From JAWKOK01 sp963698255 (GTDB lineage Bacteria; Chloroflexota; Anaerolineae; Caldilineales; Caldilineaceae): 64,000 nt of DNA. The DNA lies in contig CAVOQD010000004.1 in NCBI GenBank assembly GCA_963698255.1, forward strand, positions 197,959 through 261,958, read 5' to 3'. Shown here piece after piece: positions 10,734-20,397 of this stretch (position 1 is its first letter; the number at the start of each line of letters is the position of its first letter). A program made the translations under genes and the position numbers. Under the pieces are notes generated by a model. That model did not search any database. It saw nothing but the letters and a program-made list of their open reading frames with translations, and was not told where the DNA came from.

Positions 10734-11620
10734 GCGGTCCTCCGTGTTCTAGGATTGGCCAGCTCATCAAGACCCATGGAGATCAGAAAGAGCATGATAA
10801 AGATGAGTGCAACAATAACAATGGGCACGGCGCCCCACCACCAGAGACCTCTCAAGAAGGCATTCTGGTTGATAACCCAGTAGATGGTCACGCCCAGAGT
10901 AGGCTCACGAAGCGGTCCAAGGCCCAGTGCCGCCAGGCCCATGGACGCGAAGATGGCCGCGGTCACGGCTCCTACCAGACTTGCTCCCAGATAGGGCATT
11001 AGGTTTGGCATTAGCTCTCTAAAGATAATGCCGTTACCTGACATACCGTTGAGCCGGGCCATCATCACATAGGGACGCTCGCGCATGCTCAACACCTGTG
11101 AACGAATCACACGTGCCGGGCCACGCCAGGCCAGCAGCCCAATGATCAGGGCCATCCCCGTAATGCCCAGTGACTGAGATCCCAGTGATGAGGCGATTAC
11201 GACCAAGATCAACAGGGCTGGAACCGTGAGCAGGACATCGACGACGAGGCGGACGCCTGTGTCATACCATCCGCCATAGAATGCGGACGTGAACCCCAGG
11301 AACGTGCCGATGACCAGGCCGAGGGTGCCGGCAACAAGCCCGATCCAGACGGTCATCCAGGTACCGACAACCGCCACGGCGTAGAGATCCCGTCCCTGTG
11401 CGTCGGTGCCGAACGGAAAGAGCCGTTCTTCACCGCCGACCGTGGCCCTCGTCATTGGCGGCTTGCTTGAAGGTCCTGCCAACGGATAGGGGTCAACTTT
11501 CGGATCGATGAGGAACCGACCTGTGACGGTGAAGAGCACAAGAAAGACCAAAATGAAGAGACCAATGGCCAGTGGCTTGTTACGCCAAATATAACGAAGC
11601 GTTAACTGTGTTCGTGACAT
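10730..11620 (-). CDS. dppC: Peptide ABC transporter permease (DppC type)
   Basis: Integral membrane subunit of 296 aa. A first transmembrane helix follows the basic N-terminus MSRTQLTLRYIWRNK. A periplasmic loop with FGTDAQGRDLYA, diagnostic for DppC/OppC, comes next, then five more helices. The ATPase-docking EAA region is around residues 190-215 (RPYVMMARLNGMSGNG). It ends in the ATGA overlap with the DppD-type ATPase gene and starts 11 bp after the DppB-type gene. Full length and intact. Confidence 0.9.
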   Translation of the reverse strand: MSRTQLTLRYIWRNKPLAIGLFILVFLVLFTVTGRFLIDPKVDPYPLAGPSSKPPMTRATVGGEERLFPFGTDAQGRDLYAVAVVGTWMTVWIGLVAGTLGLVIGTFLGFTSAFYGGWYDTGVRLVVDVLLTVPALLILVVIASSLGSQSLGITGMALIIGLLAWRGPARVIRSQVLSMRERPYVMMARLNGMSGNGIIFRELMPNLMPYLGASLVGAVTAAIFASMGLAALGLGPLREPTLGVTIYWVINQNAFLRGLWWWGAVPIVIVALIFIMLFLISMGLDELANPRTRRTA

Positions 11621-11631
11621 GGCAATATTTC

Positions 11632-12642
11632 CTAGTCGCGATGATAGCTGATGCGCGGGTCCAGCAGAGGATAGATCATATCCATGATGAACATGGTGAG
11701 CCCGATGGCCACAATGATGACAAAGACGATGCCGTAGATGGTGAAGTAGTCCAACGTTCTGATTGAACGGGCCAACAACGAACCCAGGCCCGGATAACCG
11801 AAGACCAGCTCAACCAACACTGCGCCGGACACGATGAAACTGACCGCCAAGGCAAGGCCGGTCACCTGGGGCAATAGGGCGTTGCGTACGCCGTATTTGT
11901 AGAACAGGCGTCGTTCCTTGAGTCCTTTGGCCTCAGCAAAGACCATGTAGTCCTCTCCGTGCACCGTGACCATCATGCCACGCATACCGATGGCCCAGCC
12001 TCCCATACTGGCCAATATCAATGCCAGCGCGGGCAGGAGAGAATGTTTGACCACATCGAAGAAGAACGACAGACTGCCGTCGGGAATGGTGCCAATGCCG
12101 TAACCGCCGCCGATGGGCAGCAATTTGGCACGAAAGGCGACGAAGTAGATCAGGGTAAGTGCAATGACGTAGGCTGGAATGGCCCCCAGAATGAGGAAGA
12201 ATGGTAATACACTGCGCGCAAAGCCCGACGCGCGCGGCCAGCCCATGAGCGCACCGATGCCGGTGCCGAGGAAAAATGCGATCAGCGTGGCTGTCAGCAA
12301 CAGGCCAAGGGTCCAAGGCAACGCCTCGCCGATCAGGCTGCCAACCGTCCTGGGATAGTTGGAGATGGAATAACCAAGATCGAAGCGTGCCATGGCGACG
12401 ACATAGTCTATGTATTGCTCCCAGAGCGGCTTGTTAAGGCCGAACCTTTCCATGTACGACTCGACATATTCAGCGAAGCCGGGCGGTACATATCCGGTGC
12501 GTGCCGTCTCTGCCAGCAACTTTTCGGCAATTGGATTTCGTGGCGTTAGTTTGGGGATAAAGAAGTTGAGCGTAGCAGCGGCCCAGATGATTAAAACTAA
12601 CAGGCCCAACCGCCGCACAATAAACGACCAAGAATATCGCAT
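11632..12642 (-). CDS. dppB: Peptide ABC transporter permease (DppB type)
   Basis: Integral membrane subunit of 336 aa. The start MRYSWSFIVRR at 12642 has AGGAGA upstream. The first helix LLVLIIWAAATLNFFIPKL and the long periplasmic segment before PRTVGSLIGEALP are typical of DppB/OppB. The docking loop reads VFAEAKGLKERRLFYKYGVRNALLP. It is intact and separated from the receptor gene by a 190 bp gap with two stable hairpins, which can lower expression of the membrane part relative to the receptor. Confidence 0.9.
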   Translation of the reverse strand: MRYSWSFIVRRLGLLVLIIWAAATLNFFIPKLTPRNPIAEKLLAETARTGYVPPGFAEYVESYMERFGLNKPLWEQYIDYVVAMARFDLGYSISNYPRTVGSLIGEALPWTLGLLLTATLIAFFLGTGIGALMGWPRASGFARSVLPFFLILGAIPAYVIALTLIYFVAFRAKLLPIGGGYGIGTIPDGSLSFFFDVVKHSLLPALALILASMGGWAIGMRGMMVTVHGEDYMVFAEAKGLKERRLFYKYGVRNALLPQVTGLALAVSFIVSGAVLVELVFGYPGLGSLLARSIRTLDYFTIYGIVFVIIVAIGLTMFIMDMIYPLLDPRISYHRD

Positions 12643-12671
12643 ACTTGTCTCCTGTAATGCGACTAGATATG

Positions 12672-12713
12672 CAACAGGTATCGCATGTGACGAATCCCAT
12701 GCGATACCTGTTG
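12672..12713 (-). terminator. Intercistronic hairpin (16 bp stem) upstream of dppB
   Basis: CAACAGGTATCGCATG (12672-12687) pairs perfectly with 12698-12713 around a 10 nt loop. It lies inside the operon between the receptor gene and the first permease gene and lacks a strong T run. Such hairpins usually protect the receptor mRNA 3' end or act as a partial terminator. Confidence 0.6.
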
Positions 12714-12775
12714 TCGGCAACAAAACTATCCGTTACGTTCGTTTTCTACCGGACGTGTGTGGAGATTTCAGCCCA

Positions 12776-12804
12776 TCGGTTGGGCGTACCCAACGCCCAA
12801 CCGA
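12776..12804 (-). terminator. Second intercistronic hairpin just after the receptor gene
   Basis: A 12 bp perfect stem (12776-12787 with 12793-12804) and 5 nt loop begins 28 bp downstream of the receptor stop at 12832. With the hairpin at 12672-12713 it forms a tandem stabiliser or attenuator. Confidence 0.55.
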
Positions 12805-12831
12805 GACTATCCACAACGGATCAAGCCAAGC

Positions 12832-14682
12832 TTAGGAACCACTGGCCGGCTCGAGGCCATCAAAGATCATGTTCTGCGTCTGATGCCAGAAGGCGCCGTT
12901 GATGTAGGGATTCTCTTCAGTCGGCCAACCGGTCCAGTAGGTCTGGTTCATGGGGATGCGATGCATCCACTGCTGGATCGGCACATCCACCAAGTTCTCC
13001 AGGTAGATCTCGACAGCCGCCAGGTAGAGCTCCATGTATTCCGGATCGTCCGGTGAAGGCGGCATGGAGGCCATTTGCTCCAGGATGGCATCGTATTCTT
13101 CATTCTGCCAGCGCGAGAAGTAGGCAGCAGGCTCGCCCGTCGGCTGGTAGTGTTTGCTCGTGTACATATCCAGCGTGTCGAACGGATCGACAATGCTGCC
13201 GCCATGACCGAAGAGTAAGATCTTGGCCGTGCCGTCAGACATCTTGGTGAACGAGTCGGCAGGCGCCGTATACTCGGCCTCAAAGCCGCCGCGGCGCAAT
13301 TGCTCAGCGATGACCGGACCGATGTCATTGAAGATGCCGAAGCCGTGGATCACCGCAGGAATGCGCTCGCCATCCTTGACCCAGAAGCCGTCGCCATCCT
13401 TTTCGTAGCCGGCGGCAGCCATACGCTCGGCAGCCTTGTCCAGGTTGAACTCACTGGTGTCATACTTCTCCAACAACGGAGCTGTAGCTTCAATGTACGG
13501 CATCAGCGGCGGATAGTAGGGGAAGGGAAGCTGGGTCGGAATACCGGAACCTTCCAAGGCTACGTCCAGAATCTGCTGGCGGTCGATGCTGTTGCTGATT
13601 GCCCAACGCACATTCGGATCGTTGAACGGCGGCTCGGAGTTGTTGAACCAGAGCGAAGTCGGCCACCAATCGATGTAACCCATCGGCAGTTCGGTGCCGG
13701 TGTGGGTGATGATGGCCGGATTCTGGGCCACGATCTGCGGGATGGTTGTGGCACGGAAGTCCAACGACGAGTCAATCTCGTTGTTGATGATCAACTGCGC
13801 CGCGCGCTCTTCACTGCTCCAAGGAAGCATCAGAATGCGCTCGGGGGCCGGCAGTTCGGCAAAGCCGATCTTGGCCGCCCACCAGTCGTCGCGCCGGTCG
13901 TTGATCTGCTGCTCAGGGCGCCAGTCGGTGACATTGTAGGGCCCAGTGACCAGCGGCCAGCCCTTTTCCGGATCGTAGAAGGTGAAGGAGGTGACGTCCT
14001 CGACATCTTTATAGACATGCTCGGGCACCCAGTAGATGCCGGTGTCGAACTTGCCGGTCAGGTGGCTGAACGCAAAGCGTGGTCGAGGATCATTGAAGAC
14101 GATCTTGGCCGTTAGGTTATCGACAACTGTCGCTTCCTTAACCCAGAGATCCACCTCAGAGGAATTGCGCAGAGAAGGCGCATTTTCCTTGAGCATGTTG
14201 ATCGTGAAGACCACGTCTTCTGCGTCGAACGGCTCGCCGTCGCTCCATTCGGCGCCTTCACGCGTCTTGACAATCAACTCGGTGTAGTCGTCGTTGTACT
14301 CGTAGCTTTCGGCCAACCAAGGAACAAACTCATCGGCAAAGGCTGAGTAGTAGAACAGCGGCTCGAAGCTGCCGGTGATGGCGCGATGGCCTGTGGTGCC
14401 GGGGACGTACATGCTGGCTAGACCGACATCAGCATACTGCCCTTCGGTGCCGCCGTTCATGAGAATCAGCGTCTTTTCGCGGGGCACATCACCGGAACCG
14501 GCTGCGCCGGCCTCGGCTGCGGGGGCAGCATCCTCGCCGCCGGCAGCTGCGCCGCCGTCGTCACCGGTTGGTGCAGGCGGCGTGCCGCATGCCACCATCA
14601 CGACGCCTGCGCCGGCGATGCCGCTCAGACGCAGAAAATCTCGCCGACTTACAATGCCGGACTGTTGCAACTCTTCGCTCAT
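12832..14682 (-). CDS. Peptide ABC transporter substrate-binding lipoprotein (family 5)
   Basis: Extracellular receptor of 616 aa. The start MSEELQQSG at 14682 is set by GGAGGA seven bases upstream, and an ATG at 14697 lacks this. Residues 12-20 carry a twin-arginine signal (SRRDFLRLS), followed by a lipobox with Cys32 (VMVAC), so the protein is likely exported folded and then lipid-anchored. A Gly/Ala-rich linker leads to the family 5 solute-binding fold, with SEWSDGEPFDAEDVVFT and WAISNSIDRQQILD as typical blocks. It is the first gene of the Dpp-type operon. The solute may be peptides or oligosaccharides, as in other family 5 receptors. Intact over 1.85 kb. Confidence 0.92.
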   Translation of the reverse strand: MSEELQQSGIVSRRDFLRLSGIAGAGVVMVACGTPPAPTGDDGGAAAGGEDAAPAAEAGAAGSGDVPREKTLILMNGGTEGQYADVGLASMYVPGTTGHRAITGSFEPLFYYSAFADEFVPWLAESYEYNDDYTELIVKTREGAEWSDGEPFDAEDVVFTINMLKENAPSLRNSSEVDLWVKEATVVDNLTAKIVFNDPRPRFAFSHLTGKFDTGIYWVPEHVYKDVEDVTSFTFYDPEKGWPLVTGPYNVTDWRPEQQINDRRDDWWAAKIGFAELPAPERILMLPWSSEERAAQLIINNEIDSSLDFRATTIPQIVAQNPAIITHTGTELPMGYIDWWPTSLWFNNSEPPFNDPNVRWAISNSIDRQQILDVALEGSGIPTQLPFPYYPPLMPYIEATAPLLEKYDTSEFNLDKAAERMAAAGYEKDGDGFWVKDGERIPAVIHGFGIFNDIGPVIAEQLRRGGFEAEYTAPADSFTKMSDGTAKILLFGHGGSIVDPFDTLDMYTSKHYQPTGEPAAYFSRWQNEEYDAILEQMASMPPSPDDPEYMELYLAAVEIYLENLVDVPIQQWMHRIPMNQTYWTGWPTEENPYINGAFWHQTQNMIFDGLEPASGS

Positions 14683-15095
14683 CTTGATTTCCTCCAAGGT
14701 CGGAATTGTGAAATAGAAATAGATTTGGATCGGGACAAGTTAGGTTCAACTCGCCCGGGAAATGACAATGACACACGAGCCTATTTCGGAGTACCTGAAC
14801 GCACGCAGTGGACGAATGTGCGGTTTTCGAGCAGGCTGGTCAGGTGTAGTGAGACGCTCTGAATAGTCTACAGATTGGATACTGAATATCAGATCTTTTG
14901 ATGGGATTTCGTTGCTATGATACACTCATCATTGTGTAACGTCAATTCCGTTTACAGTCGATTTCTGGCACTCCCACAATAAACGAGTATCCTCTGGTGG
15001 ACTCCCTAGCCGGCAGTAAGAAAGCATAATATCTTGACTGATCGTTGCGCTTCCTGCACTACCTTCCTCATTCAACTATCTGATCTGTGGGCACT
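14683..15095. other. Divergent promoter region
   Basis: This gap separates the peptide receptor gene (-) from the FtsX-type permease gene (+). It is AT-richer than its neighbours and must hold promoters for both. TATGAT at 14916-14921 is a possible -10 box, but I see no matching -35 at normal spacing. No gene or strong repeat is visible. Confidence 0.35.
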
Positions 15096-17989
15096 ATGTC
15101 GCTTGTGACAGATTCAGCCGACACGTTGAAGTTGGACGACGCTGATCAGCGGAATCCAACTGCTACAACGAAGCATCATCCGCGCCGATGGATGCGGCCG
15201 ATCCACAAGGTTCTTGGCATCACATTGGTTGTTCTTCATCGCATGTGGTATCACCTGGGACTGACTCTGTTGGCGTTGTTCGGCGTAGTACTGGCCGTGG
15301 GTCTTGTGACCAGCGCCAGCTTCTTCGCGCAAGCTGTGGACACCGTCATGTTGCGCCGTGAGATGACCGAATATACCCAGGCCACGGGCCGGCCTCCGTT
15401 TTTCTCACGGGTCTTCGCCTCGTCATCGATCCTGGTGCCGCTCTCGCTGGAACGGGTCGAAGTCCTCAACGCGCAGCTCGCTGACACATTCTCTCGCGAG
15501 ATCGGCCTGCCTCTGAAACAGGTCACATTCCAGGCCAACAGCGGCAATCTCGAACTGCGCGACCTGGACGACGAATATGGCCATGATGCTGAAGATATCA
15601 ATATCATCTATGCCGACCAGATCGCCGGGCACATGACAATCGTGGAGGGTGTCGCCATGGGCGATGGCGCCTCCAACGAACGCCTGGACCTCTGGATGCA
15701 TGGCAATCTTGCCGATGCAACCGGGATGCAGGTCGGCGAGCAATACAATGTGGCACCCAGCGATAGCCTCACCGTTGTGCCCGCGCAGATTGCCGGCATC
15801 TGGCGCCCCATCGACGCCGACGATCCGTATCTGGATGAGCGATCCCGACCTATCGCTGGGCGACAAACTGCTTGTGCGGCGCGACGACTACATCAGCCAT
15901 CTTCAGCCACTGCTGAACCACAAGGTTCGCTCCGCAACCTGGCAGGTCGTTCTGGACGAAAACGCGGTTGTCCCGGCCGAGGCACGCGATTACGTTGATG
16001 GCTACACGCGGTCCAAAGTTATCGTGAACACTTTTTTGCCCGACTCACAGATCACCACGCCGACAGTCTCTCTGGATGAGTTTGTGGACCGGCAGATCGT
16101 CGCTCACCACACTGTTGCTCGGCTTCAATCTGCCCGGCCTGGGCTTCCTGCTCTACTTCCTCGTGCTCACCTCGGTGATCATCGCCTATTGGCAGCGCCG
16201 CGAGATGATGGTCATGCTCAGCCGCGGCATGACGCGGCTGGATGTGCTCAACTTCACTATGGTCGATGCCGTGATCCTCTTCCTCATCGGCGCCCCGATT
16301 GGACTGCTCGTCGGCGTGCTTTTGGCCCGGTCCATGGGCTACGCCTCCAGCTTTCTCAGCTTCAGCATGCGCGAACCGCTGCCGGTCTCGTTTCACGGCA
16401 TCAGCATCCCGCTGATTCTTATCACCTTTGTCGTCCTGCTCGTTGCCAAAATCTGGGCGACGTCGCTGGGCAACTGGCGCGGGCTTGCCGCCCAGAGCGG
16501 CGAACACTATCGTCCGGTTCAGGCGCCCTTCTGGTATCGACACTATCTCGATATCATCCTGCTGATTCCTGCCTGGTACGCCTATCAGCGGCTGCTTGAG
16601 CAAGGCTCGCTGGCGCTGTTGGTCAAGGATCGGCCGGAGGAACTCTACAGCGATCCGCTGCTTGTGCTGGCGCCGGCGCTCTTCGTGGTCGTGCTCTCAC
16701 TGGTCAGCATGCGTTTCTTTCGGGCCGCCATGTTTGTGCTGGATCGGCTGGCCAAGTGGATGCGTCCGCCGGCGCTCTATATGGCTATGCGCCAGTTGGG
16801 ACGCCACAGCCAGACCTACATCAACCCGCTGCTGCTGGTTGTCGTGTCGTTGGCGCTCGGCGTCTATACACTCTCCATGGCCGCCAGCCTGGATCAGTGG
16901 CTGGTCGATCGGATCTATTTCCAGACCGGGGCCGATCTCGCCTTTGAGCCGATTCGCGAGAGCGATCTGTATGGGGAAGTCGCCTCAACCGGCGGCGAAT
17001 GGATTCCGCCGATTGATGAATTTCGGGAACTGCCAAGTGTTGTTGCGGCCACGCGTGTGGGCGACTATCCTGCCGAAATCAAGCTGGCGGACAGAAGCGA
17101 GTCTGTTCGCTTTGTCGGGATCGATCGTGTCGACTTTGACAAGACCGCTTGGTTCCGGCAAGATTTTTCGCCCGAGCCATTGGGCGCGCTGATGAACCGG
17201 CTGGCATCGGCCCCGCAGAGTATTCTGGTCTCACGTGAGTTCCTGGAGCAGAATTCGCTGCGCATCGGCGACCCGATCACCATCGACGTCTTTCCTGAGG
17301 CCGGCGCACGGCTCAGCGGCGCCTTTCTGATCGCCGGCATCTATGAGCACTTTCCCACAACCGAACCCGATGAAGTCACCATCATCGGCAACCTTGACCA
17401 TGTCTCCTCCTTCTTCGGCGTCACCATGCCCCACAATATCTGGATGCAGTTGGAAGAGGGCGTGGATGCCGAGGACGTGCTCAAGACTGTGAAGGATGAG
17501 ATGGGGTTGGCGACGCTGCACGCGCAGGATGCCCAAGCGGTGCTGATCGAGGAGCAGGCCAAGATGGAGCGGGTGGGGGTCTTCGGTACGCTCTCGGTCA
17601 GTTTTGTGGCGGCCACGGTCATGGCCGCGCTGGGGTTGCTGACCTATACCTATGCCTCACTGCAAGAGCGACGCCAGCAGTTCGCGGTCGTGCGCGCCGT
17701 CGGTCTCTATCACAACCAGGTCATCCGCCAGGTGGCCATCGAGTACACGGTGCTGATGATCTTCGGGGCCGTTGCCGGCATCGCCATCGGCACGGCCGCG
17801 GCGACGATGTTTGTGCCGCTCTTCCGCGTCGTCGGCGGAGCCGCGCCCCAGCCGCCCCTGATCCCCATCGTGGCCGCCACAGAGGTGATCCCGCTGGCCG
17901 TCAGCTTCATCGGCGTCATGCTCGTGGCCGAGTTGGCCATCATTGCCGTGGCGTTGAAGGGGCGGTTGTTTACGGCGCTGCGGATGTAG
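15096..17989 (+). CDS. FtsX-like ABC transporter permease (two frameshifts)
   Basis: Large membrane protein of about 960 aa. A first helix (VVLHRMWYHLGLTLLALFGVV) is followed by a large extracytoplasmic domain, a first FtsX block with helices around GFNLPGLGFLLYFLVL and GAPIGLLVGVLLA, a second extracytoplasmic domain, and a C-terminal FtsX block (FVAATVMAALGLLTYTYASLQERRQQFAVVRAVG). Double FtsX permeases of this size work with a separate ATPase in lipoprotein, lipid or peptide export. No ATPase gene adjoins. The frame changes near 15830 (one extra C restores DDPYWMSDPDL) and near 16095 (one extra A restores SSLTTLLLG). The ATG at 15096 is preferred over the in-frame GTG at 15087. Confidence 0.82.
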
Positions 17990-18005
17990 GGCCACTTCGA
18001 ATTTT

Positions 18006-18788
18006 TCAACCGTATCGCTTGATCTCCTCGACAAGTTCGGCGGCCGCTTTATAGCCGACTTCGACCAGACCAGCCACTTGATTTGTCTTGACCATGCTAA
18101 AGCTCGATGTATCTGGCGTGATTATATGGTCGGCTTGTTCCAATTCATTCGATCGAGCCCTCGCCAACAGTATGTAAGTCATATTGACAACAATATCGAC
18201 AAGAGTGGTCGGCGGCATCAGGACCGTTTTCTCGACTAGATCGACGCCGATGCTCGTTTCCACACCCAGCGCACGCAATGTGTCTACCGGTACATTTTCC
18301 GCCAGTCCGCCATCTACCAGCAGCCGACCATTCACCTCTACCGGTGAAAAGAGTCCGGGTATCGCACAACTGGCCATGATCGCCTGCTCGATGGGACCGC
18401 TGTCGAGCACGATCTTCTCGCCTGTGGCAATATCGGTTGTGACAATGGCCAGTCGCTTGGGTGCATCTTCGAAGGTGACCTCGCCAAGCGATTGCCGTAC
18501 GATGTCGCCAAGCTTATCGTTGCCAAGGAGCCCCAGTTTGGATGGATTCAAATTGGTGATGCTGAGCCAGTTGAGATCCGTCATGATTTCTTGGATTGCT
18601 TCCAGGTCCATGCCAAAGACATAAAGTGCGGCGATGCACGAGCCAATGCTCGTACCGGTAAGACAGTCGAATTCAATATTGGCCTCAGCAAACGCTTTGA
18701 GCACACCGATGTGCGCGGCGCCGAGTGCGGCTCCGCCGCCCAGCGCAATACCTAGCTCTGGTTTTCCACTCGCCTGGTTGTTGTTCAT
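18006..18788 (-). CDS. Patatin-like phospholipase family protein
   Basis: Predicted serine acyl hydrolase of 260 aa, RssA-like. The oxyanion motif GGGAALG is near residue 17, the nucleophile elbow GTSIGS near residue 46, and the catalytic Asp in VDGGLAENVP near residue 161, which together form the Ser-Asp dyad. There is no signal peptide. It ends 17 bp after the stop of the convergent FtsX-type gene. Complete and undisturbed. The lipid substrate is unknown. Confidence 0.88.
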   Translation of the reverse strand: MNNNQASGKPELGIALGGGAALGAAHIGVLKAFAEANIEFDCLTGTSIGSCIAALYVFGMDLEAIQEIMTDLNWLSITNLNPSKLGLLGNDKLGDIVRQSLGEVTFEDAPKRLAIVTTDIATGEKIVLDSGPIEQAIMASCAIPGLFSPVEVNGRLLVDGGLAENVPVDTLRALGVETSIGVDLVEKTVLMPPTTLVDIVVNMTYILLARARSNELEQADHIITPDTSSFSMVKTNQVAGLVEVGYKAAAELVEEIKRYG

Positions 18789-18885
18789 TGTGCCGACGCC
18801 TCGCTATTCTTGTTAGGACCCTTGGTGCCCATGATGGATGAGACAGCTTCTATTCCTCTCTGGTGCAGGAGGCAAATTGTTATTC

Positions 18886-20085
18886 TCACTGATCGCCTTC
18901 CCGAGAAAAATCGCCTAGCGAGGCCATGCCTACCGCCTTGTCTCCGCTGTCGCTGACCATCACGTTCAAATCATCGCGTGTTTGGATGTCGGGGTTGAGC
19001 TCGACGCCCAGCCCCGGTCGCTCGGGCGGCAGGGCGAGGAAACCATCCTCGACGGTCACTTCCACATCGGTCAGTTCGCTGAAGTAGGTGCGATAGAAGG
19101 CGCGCACGCTCTCCAACTCGAACAGGTTGGGGATGTGCGATGCAACGTGCAGCGACGCCATGTGGGCGATGGGGCCGCCGGCGTTGTGCAGCATGATGGG
19201 CAGCCCGAAGGCCTCGGCCATGCCGGCAATGCGTATCGTCTCGGCGATGCCGCCGGTCCAGGCCAGGTCGGTGTTGAGGATCTGGCTGGCGCCCGCCACC
19301 ATCCAGTCACGCAGTTGCCAGCGACTGAGCAGCAGTTCGCTACCCACGATGGGAATCTTGAGCGCTTGGCTTAGCCGCTTGATCTCCTGGAAGTCGACCG
19401 CGGGCAACGCGTCCTCCATGAAGTAGATGTTGTGGGGTTCCAGTGCGTAGCCGATCTGCTCGGCGGCCATGCGGTTCCAGCGAAAGTGCATTTCGATGCC
19501 GATGCGGAAGTTCTCGCCCACGGCCTTGCGGATGCTGCGCACCGGCTCCAGCCCGGCCTCGATCTCCTCGCGGCTGATGGTCTGACCCATGGAGCGCACG
19601 CTGTACTTGTCGAAGGGCCAGATCTTCATGCCCCGCGACCCCTCTTCGAGCAGTTCCAAAGCCAGGTTGCCGGCATCCTCGTGAAAGCGGGTGAAGTCGT
19701 CGTAGACGCCGTGGCCGATGCACGTGTTGTAGGTGCTGATCTTGTCACGCACAGGTCCGCCCAGCAGGCGGAAGACCGGCGTGTTCAAGCTCTTGCCCAG
19801 GATGTCCCACAGCGCCATCTCCACGGCAGAGAGTGCGCGCAGCTCGGCCCCGGCAAAGCCGTGAAACATGATGTTGTTGAGGCAGAAGCTCCACAGCCGC
19901 TGAATGTCGCGCGGGTCGTTGCCCAGCAACAGCGGAGCCAGCGTGCCGTGCAGCGCCCCGCGCGATCCCGGGACCTTGTCATAGGTCTCGCCCAGCCCCA
20001 CGATGCCCTCATCCGTGTGGATGATGACAAACATCAAGCGAGGCAAATTTTCAAATGTCAGTGATTCAATCTTGGTGATTTTCAT
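18886..20085 (-). CDS. Mandelate racemase/muconate lactonizing enzyme family protein
   Basis: Third MR-type enzyme, intact at 399 aa. The capping domain has HTDEGIVGLGETYD and SAVEMALWDILGKS. Barrel residues in order are a Lys in MKIWPFD, Glu in IGIEMHF, Glu in YFMEDALP, Glu in IVGSELLL, and a late His in IMLHNAGGP. The first metal ligand is Glu rather than Asp, as seen in part of the family. The C-terminus PGLGVELNPD is standard. It is flanked by the patatin gene and the IS110-type element and has no operon partner, so the substrate is open. Confidence 0.88.
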   Translation of the reverse strand: MKITKIESLTFENLPRLMFVIIHTDEGIVGLGETYDKVPGSRGALHGTLAPLLLGNDPRDIQRLWSFCLNNIMFHGFAGAELRALSAVEMALWDILGKSLNTPVFRLLGGPVRDKISTYNTCIGHGVYDDFTRFHEDAGNLALELLEEGSRGMKIWPFDKYSVRSMGQTISREEIEAGLEPVRSIRKAVGENFRIGIEMHFRWNRMAAEQIGYALEPHNIYFMEDALPAVDFQEIKRLSQALKIPIVGSELLLSRWQLRDWMVAGASQILNTDLAWTGGIAETIRIAGMAEAFGLPIMLHNAGGPIAHMASLHVASHIPNLFELESVRAFYRTYFSELTDVEVTVEDGFLALPPERPGLGVELNPDIQTRDDLNVMVSDSGDKAVGMASLGDFSREGDQ

Positions 20086-20397
20086 GGTGTTTCCGTTAGT
20101 GTTGTTTTCTTTTCGTCACAGCCTTCATGAATAGGATACACCCCGAGGGATGAAAATGAAGTTTGTGGCGACAACATGTTGGACACAACGTGAGAATTGG
20201 ACCAAGCTAAGATGAAGGCAGGCTGGTCTAACGTCGAGTTGATCACTGGTGCCATGAGCCCGAGTCACAGACGGACTTGGATGTCCAGAGGAACCCCAAG
20301 TGGATGGCCGCCGTAAGGTGAGCCCGCAGAGCAGAATCTTGTTAAGATGGGCATCTGACCAGTCAAGGTAGAAGCGTGTTTGGACTGGAGGTGCAAG
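20086..20397. other. Left flank and non-coding left end of the IS110-type element
   Basis: No gene is visible. From about 20170 on, the sequence belongs to the IS110-type element. In IS110 elements the non-coding end next to the recombinase gene encodes the bridge RNA that pairs target and donor DNA, so a structured RNA may be encoded between 20190 and 20390. I could not fold it. Confidence 0.35.

Noticed and set aside
13300..14115. 271-codon plus-strand open frame opposite the peptide receptor gene
   Set aside because: The minus-strand receptor is intact with Tat signal and lipobox, so the plus-strand frame is not needed and has no features.
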